Shown here in pieces: positions 1 to 6,788 of a DNA stretch of 64,000 nucleotides. The notes beneath the pieces are model-generated. The model made no database searches. It was not told the DNA's origin and saw only the letters and a program-made list of their open reading frames with translations. The stretch comes from Parolsenella massiliensis (lineage in GTDB: Bacteria; Actinomycetota; Coriobacteriia; Coriobacteriales; Atopobiaceae). A program made the translations under genes and the position numbers. The first letter of the stretch is position 1. Every line of letters starts with the position of its first letter. Where the stretch lies: NCBI RefSeq assembly GCF_900143685.1, contig NZ_LT671675.1, positions 1,729,985-1,793,984 of the forward strand, read 5' to 3'.

Positions 1-434
1 ATACCCAGCTTCCCCAAATGCACCAAGAATGACCTTTAGGGTCCTGCCCTTATCGTGATGGGCGAGCCCCTTGACGTTCTCGCAGAAAATGACCTTGGGC
101 CTGTGGAAGCGGCAGATGCGAACAACCTCGGCAAAGAGCGTGCCGCGCGATTGACCATAGTAGTCATCCGCAAAACCCAGGTGCTTTCCGGCGATTGAGA
201 ACGCCTGGCATGGGAAACCGGCAAGACAGATATCGAAAGGCGGGATATCTCGCTCGTCGATCTTTGTGATGTCACCCTCCAGGGGGGGGTCTTAAAGTTC
301 GCCGAATATGTCTTCTGAGCCCAAGCATCCCACTCAGAGGCAAAGACCGTCTTCAGCCCAGGGACGGACCTCTCAAAGCCCAGGCGGATGCCGCCAATTC
401 CCGCAAACAAATCAATAGCCCTGACCGACTTCAT
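1..434 (-). CDS. DNA (cytosine-5-)methyltransferase, N-terminal part, frameshifted
   Basis: C5-type cytosine DNA methyltransferase; transfers methyl from S-adenosylmethionine to cytosine, normally within a restriction-modification system. Residues 6-21 carry motif I (AIDLFAGIGGIRLGFE). After residue about 50 the reading frame is lost at a run of eight C (282-289, minus strand). One extra C would rejoin it to a second frame that encodes motif IV with the Pro-Cys nucleophile (GFPCQAF, about 196-219) and motif VI (ENVK, about 70-81). That second frame stays open to the window edge, so the C-terminal half lies outside. A purine-rich ribosome site (GAGGGGG) precedes the ATG at 434. Either a phase-variable gene in the OFF state, a decayed gene, or a homopolymer sequencing error. 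No restriction enzyme gene is visible inside the window. Confidence 0.8.
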
Positions 435-503
435 AACGTCCCCCTCATTCTGATGGCTCTGTCAAGCCTACCGGGGCTATTGGGCATCCGGAGAATCACC
501 GGA

Positions 504-532
504 TTTCGATACGTGCCACGCTCTGATATACT
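504..532 (+). promoter_or_regulatory. possible promoter of tRNA-Glu
   Basis: A TATACT -10 box at 527-532 lies about 11 bases before the first tRNA base, with a weak TTTCGA -35 candidate 17 bases further upstream. Position relative to the tRNA is the main support. Confidence 0.4.
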
Positions 533-543
533 CACTTGCGCAC

Positions 544-620
544 GTCCCCATCGTCTAGCGGCCTAGGACGCCACCCTTTCAAGGTGGATACCGCGGGTTC
601 GAATCCCGCTGGGGGCACCA
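544..620 (+). tRNA. tRNA-Glu (anticodon UUC)
   Basis: Cloverleaf with a 7-bp acceptor stem (GTCCCCA / TGGGGGC), anticodon stem CCACC/GGTGG around the loop CTTTCAA with anticodon TTC, T-arm GCGGG-TTCGAAT-CCCGC, and an encoded CCA end at 618-620. A hairpin with a T-run follows directly. Confidence 0.96.
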
Positions 621-633
621 TTTGATCAGCAAG

Positions 634-657
634 GGCCCCGGCAACGGGGCCTTTTTT
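634..657 (+). terminator. intrinsic terminator of tRNA-Glu
   Basis: Stem GGCCCCG / CGGGGCC around the loop GCAA, followed by six T (652-657), 14 bases after the CCA end. Confidence 0.9.
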
Positions 658-791
658 GTGGGCGGGGACCTGCGGCGGGATTCGAACCCGTCAGGGGCCG
701 AGGCGAGGAAACGCACGAGCGTTTCCCGACGAGGCGCGCGAGGGGCGAACGCCCCGAAGGGCACGCGGGCCCGCGAAGCGGGAACGCGGAC

Positions 792-854
792 ATCCCGCTG
801 GGGGTACCATTTGATCAGCAAAGGCCCCGGCAACGGGGTCCTTTTTTTGTGGGC
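792..854 (+). repeat. partial second copy of tRNA-Glu 3' end plus terminator
   Basis: Positions 792-854 repeat 603-663 almost exactly: the 3' side of the T-stem, the acceptor strand, CCA, the linker TTTGATCAGC and the hairpin with T-run. The 5' half of the tRNA is missing, so no second tRNA is encoded. The 130 bases in between are full of small palindromes (for example AAACGCacgaGCGTTT, GGGGCGaaCGCCCC). A tRNA 3' end repeated downstream resembles the footprint of an integrated element, but no integrase is present. A degenerate tandem tRNA copy is equally possible. Confidence 0.7.
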
Positions 855-860
855 AAGGCA

Positions 861-1175
861 CGAAACGACGTTAAGCGCCATGTTCTGCGCGTCGCATTTG
901 TCGAAAGCCACGATTTACGCGCCTGAGGCGCTCGTAACACGTAAAACGTGGCTCGCGTCGTTCTCGCCACGTAAAACACGGCCGAGAACGGCGCCACACG
1001 AGCAATGCCATGTCGTTGGACAGCGAAACCGCAGGTCGCGGGTACTAGCATTCATGCTGAAAAGCGACTAAACTACCCGCTTGTTGAATCGAATAGCACC
1101 TGGGACACACACCACAATCGAACGCGGAGCCCGCAGCCACCTCCAGGTCACCTGTCGTTTTTGAGAAGGACGGCA
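861..1175. other. intergenic region with repeat cluster, upstream of the PTS IIB gene
   Basis: No gene is seen in these 315 bases. The first half holds the repeat units at 907-982 described separately. The rest presumably carries the promoter of the PTS gene; no convincing -35/-10 pair was found. Short open frames here lack ribosome sites and family resemblance. Confidence 0.5.
907..982. repeat. cluster of CCACGTTTTACG-type intergenic repeats (locus 1)
   Basis: Three variants of the 15-base unit GCCACGTTTTACGCG: 907-921 in direct orientation, 938-952 and 968-982 in inverted orientation. The same unit recurs at 38,632-38,737, about 38 kb away, again with direct copies followed by inverted copies. 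Function unknown; inverted pairs could form hairpins in DNA or RNA. Confidence 0.75.
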
Positions 1176-1496
1176 ATGAAGCACATCCTCATGGCCTGCG
1201 GGACAGGCATCTGCACGTCGTCGGCGGTACGCGAGCGCGTCTGCCAGCTACTTGACGCGCACGGCTACGCCGGCCGCTACGACGTCACCCAGTGCAAGAT
1301 GGCCGATGTCCCCGAGCTCGCAGACGATCACGACTTCCTCGTTGCCGTGACGCTCATCCCCGGTACGCTCGACATTCCCTACGTCAACGGAATACCGTTC
1401 CTCACCGGCGGCGACACGTCGGCCTCGAAGCGCACGCTGCTTGCGCTCATGAACGCGCCGAGCCGCGAGCGCAAGGCGGCGTGCTGCTGCGCGTAG
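1176..1496 (+). CDS. PTS system IIB component, galactitol/lactose type
   Basis: A 106-residue protein, the usual size of a free-standing PTS IIB domain. Residues 6-16 (ACGTGICTSSA) contain the phosphocysteine loop of galactitol-type IIB proteins, in which the Cys receives phosphate from IIA and passes it to a sugar bound in IIC. The ATG at 1176 follows a GAGAAGGA ribosome site with 5-base spacing. No IIA or IIC gene is near, so the sugar and partner cannot be named; it may serve a remote transporter or a regulatory role. The Cys-rich tail (ACCCA) is odd. Transcription probably ends at the long inverted repeat that follows. Confidence 0.85.
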   Translation: MKHILMACGTGICTSSAVRERVCQLLDAHGYAGRYDVTQCKMADVPELADDHDFLVAVTLIPGTLDIPYVNGIPFLTGGDTSASKRTLLALMNAPSRERKAACCCA

Positions 1497-1507
1497 ACGC
1501 TCGGGCC

Positions 1508-1573
1508 GTTCGCTCTCGTTAATTGCGATGCGGCGGCCAGAATCGCCCGTCATCGCGATTAACGAGAGCGAAC
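1508..1573. repeat. 23-bp inverted repeat (stem-loop) after the PTS gene
   Basis: Arms 1508-1530 and 1551-1573 pair over 23 positions with a single mismatch around a 20-base loop. The arms begin GTTCGCTCTCG and end CGAGAGCGAAC. There is no T-run, so this is not a classical terminator; it may block read-through between the convergent PTS gene and tRNA-Leu. Confidence 0.75.
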
Positions 1574-1588
1574 GCATTGCGAGACACG

Positions 1589-1617
1589 AAAAAGACGCGA
1601 GCCCTGGAGGACTCGCG
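1589..1617 (-). terminator. intrinsic terminator downstream of tRNA-Leu
   Basis: On the minus strand, stem CGCGAG / CTCGCG followed by five T (complement of 1589-1593), 14 bases beyond the CCA end of tRNA-Leu. Confidence 0.75.
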
Positions 1618-1630
1618 CCTGCAACGTCAA

Positions 1631-1715
1631 TGGTAGGGGCGGTGGGGTTCGAACCCACAAGCCTTCCGGCAGGGGTTTTTAAGACCCCCGCGTTTGCCAA
1701 TTCCGCCACGCCCCC
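1631..1715 (-). tRNA. tRNA-Leu (anticodon UAA)
   Basis: Class II tRNA of 85 bases including encoded CCA (1631-1633). Acceptor stem GGGGGCG / CGCCCCT, anticodon stem GGGGT/ACCCC around the loop CTTAAAA (anticodon TAA), a long variable arm (GCCGGAAGGC region) and T-arm GTGGG-TTCGAAC-CCCAC. It starts 16 bases after the stop of the ppx-like gene on the same strand and may be co-transcribed with it. Confidence 0.95.
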
Positions 1716-1731
1716 GTGTGTGCTCCGTACT

Positions 1732-2718
1732 TTAGCGCAAAGCGGACAGCCGCGGCTCCCACGCAACCGGGCCGGCCTGTCCCTCCGCGGCGGCAACCAC
1801 AGCAATGGAGAGGCCATAGAGCAGGTCGCTCTCGCTCACGGTGAGGCGATCGGCACCGCACGCGCGCATGAGCTCACTCACGCACAGCGCGCCGGCGACG
1901 ATGACACCCGCACGCTTGGGCTGCAGCCCCGTGACCTCGCGCCTCTCCTCGAGCGGCAGGGCCGCGAGTCTCTCGGTGAGCTCATCGACCTCGTCAAGGC
2001 TCAGGTCGTGCAGGTGCACGAAGCTCGGATCATACGGATCGAGCGCCGCACCGATGGCAACGAGCGTCGTCACTGTCCCGCCAACGCAGACGAGGCGTCC
2101 TCCGGCCACGGCGTCACGGGCCGGCGCCGGCAGCTCGTCGCAGAAGCGCTCGCGACAAAAGGCCCGCGCTTGCTCGACCGAGCGCGCGCTAGGCGGGTCC
2201 TCCCGCGAGAGGAACAGGTCCGTCACGCGGCGGCACCCCACGTTGAGCGAGCGCACGGCCTCCAGCGAGACGCCGCCCTCCCCCAGCGTGCCAACCGCGA
2301 CCTCGGTGGAGCCGCCGCCGTTGTCGGCCACGACGATGCGCTGGCCGAGAAAGTCCTGCGCCACGCCAAGAAACGTGAGCGACCCCTCGACCTCGCCAGG
2401 AATGACCTGCGGGTCCAGCCCCAGGGCCGCAAGGCCCTCGAGCAGTACGCTCGCGTTCGCGGCGTCACGTGCGGCGCTCGTGAGCGTGCAGCACGCAACG
2501 CCGGCGCCCGCCTCGCGCGCGCTGGCCACGTAGCCCGCCACGCACGAGAGCACGCGCTCGCAGGCGGCATCGGACAGAAGGCCGGTCTCGGCCACGCCCT
2601 CGCCCAGGTTGCAGATGGTCGACGTCTTGGAGCAGCACTCGACGTGGCCGCCCGCGACGTCGCTTACGCCCAGGCGCGCCGTGACGGTGCCAATGTCGAT
2701 GACGGCAACGCGCGTCAT
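1732..2718 (-). CDS. ppx: Ppx/GppA family exopolyphosphatase / guanosine pentaphosphatase
   Basis: A 328-residue protein of the ASKHA-fold Ppx/GppA family, which hydrolyses terminal phosphates of polyphosphate or pppGpp. Residues 8-16 (DIGTVTARL) form the first phosphate loop, residues 132-140 (DNGGGSTEV) the second, and the glutamate region around 109-112 supplies the catalytic acid. It is single-domain, lacking the C-terminal HD domain of long Ppx proteins, as is usual in actinobacteria. It directly follows the divIC-like gene with no gap, matching the actinobacterial order septum protein then ppx. Whether polyphosphate or pppGpp is preferred cannot be told from sequence. Confidence 0.9.
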   Translation of the reverse strand: MTRVAVIDIGTVTARLGVSDVAGGHVECCSKTSTICNLGEGVAETGLLSDAACERVLSCVAGYVASAREAGAGVACCTLTSAARDAANASVLLEGLAALGLDPQVIPGEVEGSLTFLGVAQDFLGQRIVVADNGGGSTEVAVGTLGEGGVSLEAVRSLNVGCRRVTDLFLSREDPPSARSVEQARAFCRERFCDELPAPARDAVAGGRLVCVGGTVTTLVAIGAALDPYDPSFVHLHDLSLDEVDELTERLAALPLEERREVTGLQPKRAGVIVAGALCVSELMRACGADRLTVSESDLLYGLSIAVVAAAEGQAGPVAWEPRLSALR

Positions 2719-3393
2719 CTACCCCACCCCCTGCGTAGACGGGTCATAGCCAAAGAAGAAGTCCAGGGCCGAGACGTACCATGGCTCCTGCGCATCGGTC
2801 GTTTGGGAGGAGCCGCCCGTGACGCTCTCGTCGGTGGTGGCGCTGCCGGAGTCGGCGACCCCGTCGACGTCGACGGCCGTCTCGCCCTCGCTCACGTAGC
2901 CGCGGCGGCGTGCCTCGTCCTCGATGCCCTCGCGCGTCATGAGCGAGTCGACCTCTCCCTGGAGCTGGGTGGCGCTCGACGTTGCCGCATCCAGGCGCTC
3001 GGCGAGCACCGCGTTCGTGCGGCTCGCGCCATAGAGGGCCTTTGCGGGGGGATACAGCGCCACGACGAGCGCAACGATGACCACGACGACGATGCAGGCC
3101 ACGCGGTGCGAGCCGGCCCACGACAGGATGCCGGACGCCTTGGCCGCAGCCCGTGAGCCCGTGCCTTCGCTCGCCCCCCGTCCTTGCGGGCGCGCGTTGC
3201 GCCCACGCCCTGCGGCGGCGCCGCGCGCGGGAGCTGCCGTGGCGCGCGCGTGAGTCGTCCCACTCGTTCGCCCGGATCTTTCACGGGCGGCCGGGGCACC
3301 GCCCCGGATAGCGGGGCGAGAGACGGTCCGCGACTCGCGCGCGGAGGTGGCTCGGGGACGAGTGCCCCGCGATGATTCGGAATATGCGCTCAT
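2719..3393 (-). CDS. DivIC/FtsL-like septum formation protein
   Basis: A 224-residue bitopic membrane protein. A long basic Arg/Ala/Gly-rich cytoplasmic tail (1-96) precedes one membrane segment (about 97-117). An extracytoplasmic coiled-coil region (118-152) and the DivIC-type block TREGIEDEARRRGYVSEGE (153-171) follow. These proteins bridge the divisome with FtsQ and FtsL. The acidic, Thr/Ser-rich end is low complexity. The gene abuts ppx with no spacing, and the MazG-fusion gene lies upstream across a stem-loop. The family assignment rests on topology plus the short conserved block, so DivIC and FtsL-like are not distinguished. Confidence 0.8.
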   Translation of the reverse strand: MSAYSESSRGTRPRATSARESRTVSRPAIRGGAPAARERSGRTSGTTHARATAAPARGAAAGRGRNARPQGRGASEGTGSRAAAKASGILSWAGSHRVACIVVVVIVALVVALYPPAKALYGASRTNAVLAERLDAATSSATQLQGEVDSLMTREGIEDEARRRGYVSEGETAVDVDGVADSGSATTDESVTGGSSQTTDAQEPWYVSALDFFFGYDPSTQGVG

Positions 3394-3433
3394 GAGGTTC
3401 CTGGTTCGTTTCTGCTGCGTGTGAACTCATGCC

Positions 3434-3466
3434 GCGCGCCCGTCCGGCAAGGCCGAGCGGGCGCGC
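3434..3466. other. stem-loop between mazG-fusion and divIC-like genes
   Basis: Arms GCGCGCCCG (3434-3442) and CGGGCGCGC (3458-3466) form a 9-bp GC stem without a T-run. It may attenuate or process the transcript between the two genes. Confidence 0.45.
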
Positions 3467-3488
3467 AAGCGTCTTGTGTCTCTATAGT

Positions 3489-5399
3489 TTAGCCCTCGTG
3501 CTTGGCCTGGGCCCAAAGCTCCTCAAGCTCCTCATGCGAGAGGTCCTCGAGCGAGCGCCCCTGCGCCCGGGTCGCGTGCTCCATGGAAGACCATCGGGCG
3601 CGGAACTTCTCGCAGCTGTGGCGCAGCGCGGTCTCGGCGTCGATGCCCTCCTTGCGGGCCACGTTCACCGCCGAGAACAGCACGTCTCCGAACTCGTCGA
3701 GCGCCTGCTCGCTGCCGCGCTCCTCCGCCGAGAACTCGCGGCGCTCCTCGTCCACCTTGTCCCAGACGTCTTGTGTGGTGTCCCAGTCGAAGCCGCAGGC
3801 GGCCGCCTTCTTGGAGATCTTCTGCGCCTGCATGAGCGAGGGCAGCGCGCGGGGCACGGAGTCGAGAAGGCCGGCGGGCGCGTCATCGGCCTCGGTGGAG
3901 TCGCGGCGCTCCTCGAGCTTCACGCGGCTCCAGATGTCGAGCACCTCGTCGGCACCCGAGGCCGAGACGCCCGCGCCGAACACGTGCGGGTGGCGGCGGA
4001 CGAGCTTCTCGTCGAGGTCACGGCAGATGTCGGCGAACGTGAACTCGCCCGCGTCGGCCGCGATCTGGGCGTGGAGCAGCACCTGCATGAGCACGTCGCC
4101 GAGCTCCTCGCGCAGGTGAGCCGCGTCACCGGCCTCGATAGCGTCGACGGCCTCGTAGGCCTCCTCAATCATGTTCTTCTTGATGCTCTCGTGCGTCTGC
4201 ACCTTGTCCCAGGGGCAGCCGTCCGGCTGGCGCAGGCGCCAGATGGTGCGAACCGCCTGCTCAAGCTCGCGCTGGCGGCGGGGCGCGTCGGCGCGCAGCA
4301 GCGTCTGGGCATCTGCCCTGGCACGCGCGTCATCGTGGCGACCACCGAGCAGGTCGGTGATGCCATCCTGCTCGAGGCGGTCGATGACGCCCGCGGCCAG
4401 GTGCGTGGCCCCCACGGCGTCCGGATGCAGGCGACCGTCCGCGTACAGCGCGCGATCCGCGGGAACGAGCCCCGTGCCATCGACGTAGTGAAGGCCGAGG
4501 CGGGCGCACTCGTCGCACAGGATGCTTCCCACCCATGCGAGGCTGCGGCCATGCGCGCGGGGCTCGTCGATGTCGGCGCGCCACACGGGGCTCAGCACGT
4601 AGACGGGCGTGTCGCAGAAGCGATCGGCGAGCTTGGAGAGGTAGCGGCTCATGTTCTCGACGAGGTCCTCGGCACTGCCGGTGTGGGCCCAGTCGTTCGT
4701 TCCGTAGGCGACGACGATGGCGGCGGGCGGGTTCTCGCGCAGGAGCTTCATGCCGCGCAGTGTGTGTGCGTCGAAGTGATGGCCCGCAATCGCCTGGTTC
4801 ACGAGGTCGAGGCCCAGGGCGCGCGAGACCTGCGCCGGCCACGAGCTGCCGGGCGTGCCCACGACGTAGCCCTGCGTGATGGAGTCTCCCAGGGCAAGCA
4901 GGTAGCCGCGCTTGGGCGCCTGCTCGAGGCTGCCGTTCGTAGACAGGTTGCCCACGGCCACGGACATGAGGCAGGGCAGGTAGACCGTGACGTTTGCGGG
5001 GGCGTGGCTGGGGTTCTCGAACGAAAGCGTCACGGGGCCGTCCTCGGCGGGTGCCGTCATGACGTAGGTGCCATCGACGTACAGGTCGATGCCGTCGACG
5101 AGGCCGGCCTCGGGGGCGCGCTCGTCACCGCGGGCCTGGGCGAGCTCGATCGTCTCGGCCACGGCGGAGCTCGCGTAGTGGATGGGGGTCACGACGGACA
5201 GGTCGAACGAGACCTCGTCTCCCGTCGTCACGAGGTTGATGGTGATACCGGCCGTGTAGCTGGCGGCACGCTCGCGCCCCGCCTCGCGCGCGGCGTCCAT
5301 CTGCTTGTTCGACATGCGGGAGGGCCTCACGAGGCCGTCCGGGCGATAGACGAGGTGGTGGGCGCCGCGAATGAACGGCGCGATGTTCGCTGCGGTCAT
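3489..5399 (-). CDS. SGNH/GDSL hydrolase fused to MazG nucleotide pyrophosphohydrolase
   Basis: A 636-residue two-domain protein. Residues about 1-350 form an SGNH hydrolase. Its block I is ALGDSITQG with Ser173, block III is YGTNDW with Asn235, and the C-terminal acid/base pair lies in DGRLHPD (Asp321/His325). Residues about 375-636 are a complete MazG, with IWRLRQPDGCPWD, the metal-binding EExxE at 412-416, ExxD at 432-435, and a second DEFGDVLFSAV helix. MazG hydrolyses NTPs or dNTPs to NMP and PPi; SGNH enzymes cleave esters, often acetyl groups on sugars. The join is in frame with no internal stop, so the fusion looks real. Pairing an esterase with a nucleotide house-cleaning enzyme is unusual. 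The ATG at 5399 has the ribosome site GAGAGGAAGC. No signal peptide is seen. Confidence 0.85.
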   Translation of the reverse strand: MTAANIAPFIRGAHHLVYRPDGLVRPSRMSNKQMDAAREAGRERAASYTAGITINLVTTGDEVSFDLSVVTPIHYASSAVAETIELAQARGDERAPEAGLVDGIDLYVDGTYVMTAPAEDGPVTLSFENPSHAPANVTVYLPCLMSVAVGNLSTNGSLEQAPKRGYLLALGDSITQGYVVGTPGSSWPAQVSRALGLDLVNQAIAGHHFDAHTLRGMKLLRENPPAAIVVAYGTNDWAHTGSAEDLVENMSRYLSKLADRFCDTPVYVLSPVWRADIDEPRAHGRSLAWVGSILCDECARLGLHYVDGTGLVPADRALYADGRLHPDAVGATHLAAGVIDRLEQDGITDLLGGRHDDARARADAQTLLRADAPRRQRELEQAVRTIWRLRQPDGCPWDKVQTHESIKKNMIEEAYEAVDAIEAGDAAHLREELGDVLMQVLLHAQIAADAGEFTFADICRDLDEKLVRRHPHVFGAGVSASGADEVLDIWSRVKLEERRDSTEADDAPAGLLDSVPRALPSLMQAQKISKKAAACGFDWDTTQDVWDKVDEERREFSAEERGSEQALDEFGDVLFSAVNVARKEGIDAETALRHSCEKFRARWSSMEHATRAQGRSLEDLSHEELEELWAQAKHEG

Positions 5400-5547
5400 G
5401 CTTGCTTCCTCTCACTTGGTTTTCTGGGGAAAGTGTACCCCGCCGCGAGCGGGCCCGGCGGCGCCTGACACAACGCTTACGCAAGCCGGGCCAGCGCCCG
5501 ATTGCGCCGGCCCGGCAACGAATGCCCTGGATTGGTGGGGTGGCGCC

Positions 5548-6636
5548 CTACGCCAGGCCCTCCTCCTCGGGGTAGGTCACGCCCCACTGGCGACGCAGCT
5601 GCGTCATGATCTGCATGTTGTCGACCGTGTAGGCGAGCATCGAGTGCTCCACCTCGTCGCCGGCGACGGCGCGCTCGAGGTCCGCGACCTCGTAGCACAG
5701 CGCGTAGGCCTCCTCGCCCAGGTGGATCTCCTCGCGGCGGTTGTCGGCCGTCCAGGTGATGGTGGCGTGGTCTGCGCGCGGGTAGTTCATGATCTCGATG
5801 TAGCAGTCCTCGAAGCTCAGCATGGCGCGCTTGGGCTGCTTGGAGTGCAGCGACATCGTGATGGTGGCCATCTGCATCTCGGCGTTGCGCATGACGATGC
5901 CGCTCGTGACGTCGACGCCCGTCTCGCACGCGTTGCAGATCGAGATGACGTCGACGGGCTGGCTCACCATGAACAGGCGGGCGAGCGTCACGGGATAGAC
6001 GCCGATCTCGAGCATGGCGCCACCGGCGCGGTTGCGGCTGAAGAAGTGGTTATCGGGGTCATAGGGCTTGTAGCTGCCGAAGTTGAGCGTGGCGAGGTTC
6101 AGCTTGCCGAAGTCGCCCGCCATGGCGCGCGCGATGAGGCCGCGGTAGAGCGGCATGTGCAGGATCGTCGTGGCGTCCACGAGCTCGACGTGGTGCTCGT
6201 CGGCGAGTCTGATGGCCTCGTCGAGCTCCTCGGAGTTGAGCGTGATGGACTTCTCGCACAGGACGTGCTTGCCAGCGGCCAGGGCACCGCGCATGAAGGC
6301 GATGTGGGTGTTGTGCGGCGTGGAGATGTAGATGGCGTCGACGTCTGGGTCTGCGTAGAGCTGCTCGGGCGTCTCGTAGACGCGCTCGATGCCCCAGTGC
6401 TCAGCAAACGCCATGGCCTTTGAGTGGGTGCGGTTCTGCACGGCGACGAACTTGCGGCCGGCGAGCGCAAGCGACTGCGCCATCTCGTTGGCGATGCCAC
6501 CGCACCCGATGATGGCCCAGCGCAGCTGCGGGGCCTCGAAGAGGTCGTCGGGGAAGGGCTTGTCCGCAACCGAGGCGAAGGCCGCCTTGGCCGCCGCAGC
6601 GGCATCGATGGGACCGGCGTTGGTATTGTCTGCCAT
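5548..6636 (-). CDS. Gfo/Idh/MocA family NAD(P)-dependent oxidoreductase
   Basis: A 362-residue cytoplasmic dehydrogenase. The N-terminal Rossmann fold has the dinucleotide loop IIGCGGIANEM (about residue 40). CEKSITLN corresponds to the EKP motif that places the substrate-binding Lys, and a C-terminal alpha/beta domain follows. Members oxidise sugars, inositols or trans-dihydrodiols; the substrate cannot be predicted. The start at 6636 is chosen because GAGAGGAGC stands 4-5 bases before it; upstream in-frame ATGs lack such a site. The gene is monocistronic, with a promoter and an inverted-repeat operator just upstream (6685-6717). Confidence 0.85.
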   Translation of the reverse strand: MADNTNAGPIDAAAAAKAAFASVADKPFPDDLFEAPQLRWAIIGCGGIANEMAQSLALAGRKFVAVQNRTHSKAMAFAEHWGIERVYETPEQLYADPDVDAIYISTPHNTHIAFMRGALAAGKHVLCEKSITLNSEELDEAIRLADEHHVELVDATTILHMPLYRGLIARAMAGDFGKLNLATLNFGSYKPYDPDNHFFSRNRAGGAMLEIGVYPVTLARLFMVSQPVDVISICNACETGVDVTSGIVMRNAEMQMATITMSLHSKQPKRAMLSFEDCYIEIMNYPRADHATITWTADNRREEIHLGEEAYALCYEVADLERAVAGDEVEHSMLAYTVDNMQIMTQLRRQWGVTYPEEEGLA

Positions 6637-6684
6637 GTGCGCTCCTCTCAGCCAGCAATGCTGGCATTCTCGCTTGTCCCCGCA

Positions 6685-6717
6685 ATCATAGCGCGAGCGA
6701 TTATGTCTGTACATAAT
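6685..6717 (-). promoter_or_regulatory. promoter with overlapping palindromic operator of the Gfo/Idh/MocA gene
   Basis: On the minus strand TGTACA (6708-6713) and TATGAT (6685-6690) are separated by 17 bases. The -35 box sits inside the inverted repeat ATTATGT-ctgt-ACATAAT (6700-6717), the geometry expected of a repressor site. The start codon is 49 bases downstream of the -10 box. Confidence 0.55.
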
Positions 6718-6747
6718 CTGCATACGGTGGACTCTCGAGGCGCAGGG

Positions 6748-6776
6748 CGTGAACAGGGGTACGTCCCCTGTTCACG
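6748..6776. repeat. 12-bp inverted repeat just after mfd
   Basis: Arms CGTGAACAGGGG and CCCCTGTTCACG around the loop TACGT, 13 bases beyond the mfd stop codon. It shares the TACGTCCCC core with the palindromes at 29,724 and 34,480, which also sit next to stop codons. No T-run is present; it could act as a transcript 3' end. Confidence 0.7.
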
Positions 6777-6788
6777 CGCGCCGCCGCG

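Noticed and set aside
792-854. second tRNA-Glu gene
   Set aside because: Only the 3' side of the T-stem and the acceptor strand are present; D-arm and anticodon arm are missing.
622-1071. 149-codon frame running out of the tRNA-Glu terminator
   Set aside because: It overlaps the tRNA 3' end repeat and palindromic DNA and encodes no recognisable protein.
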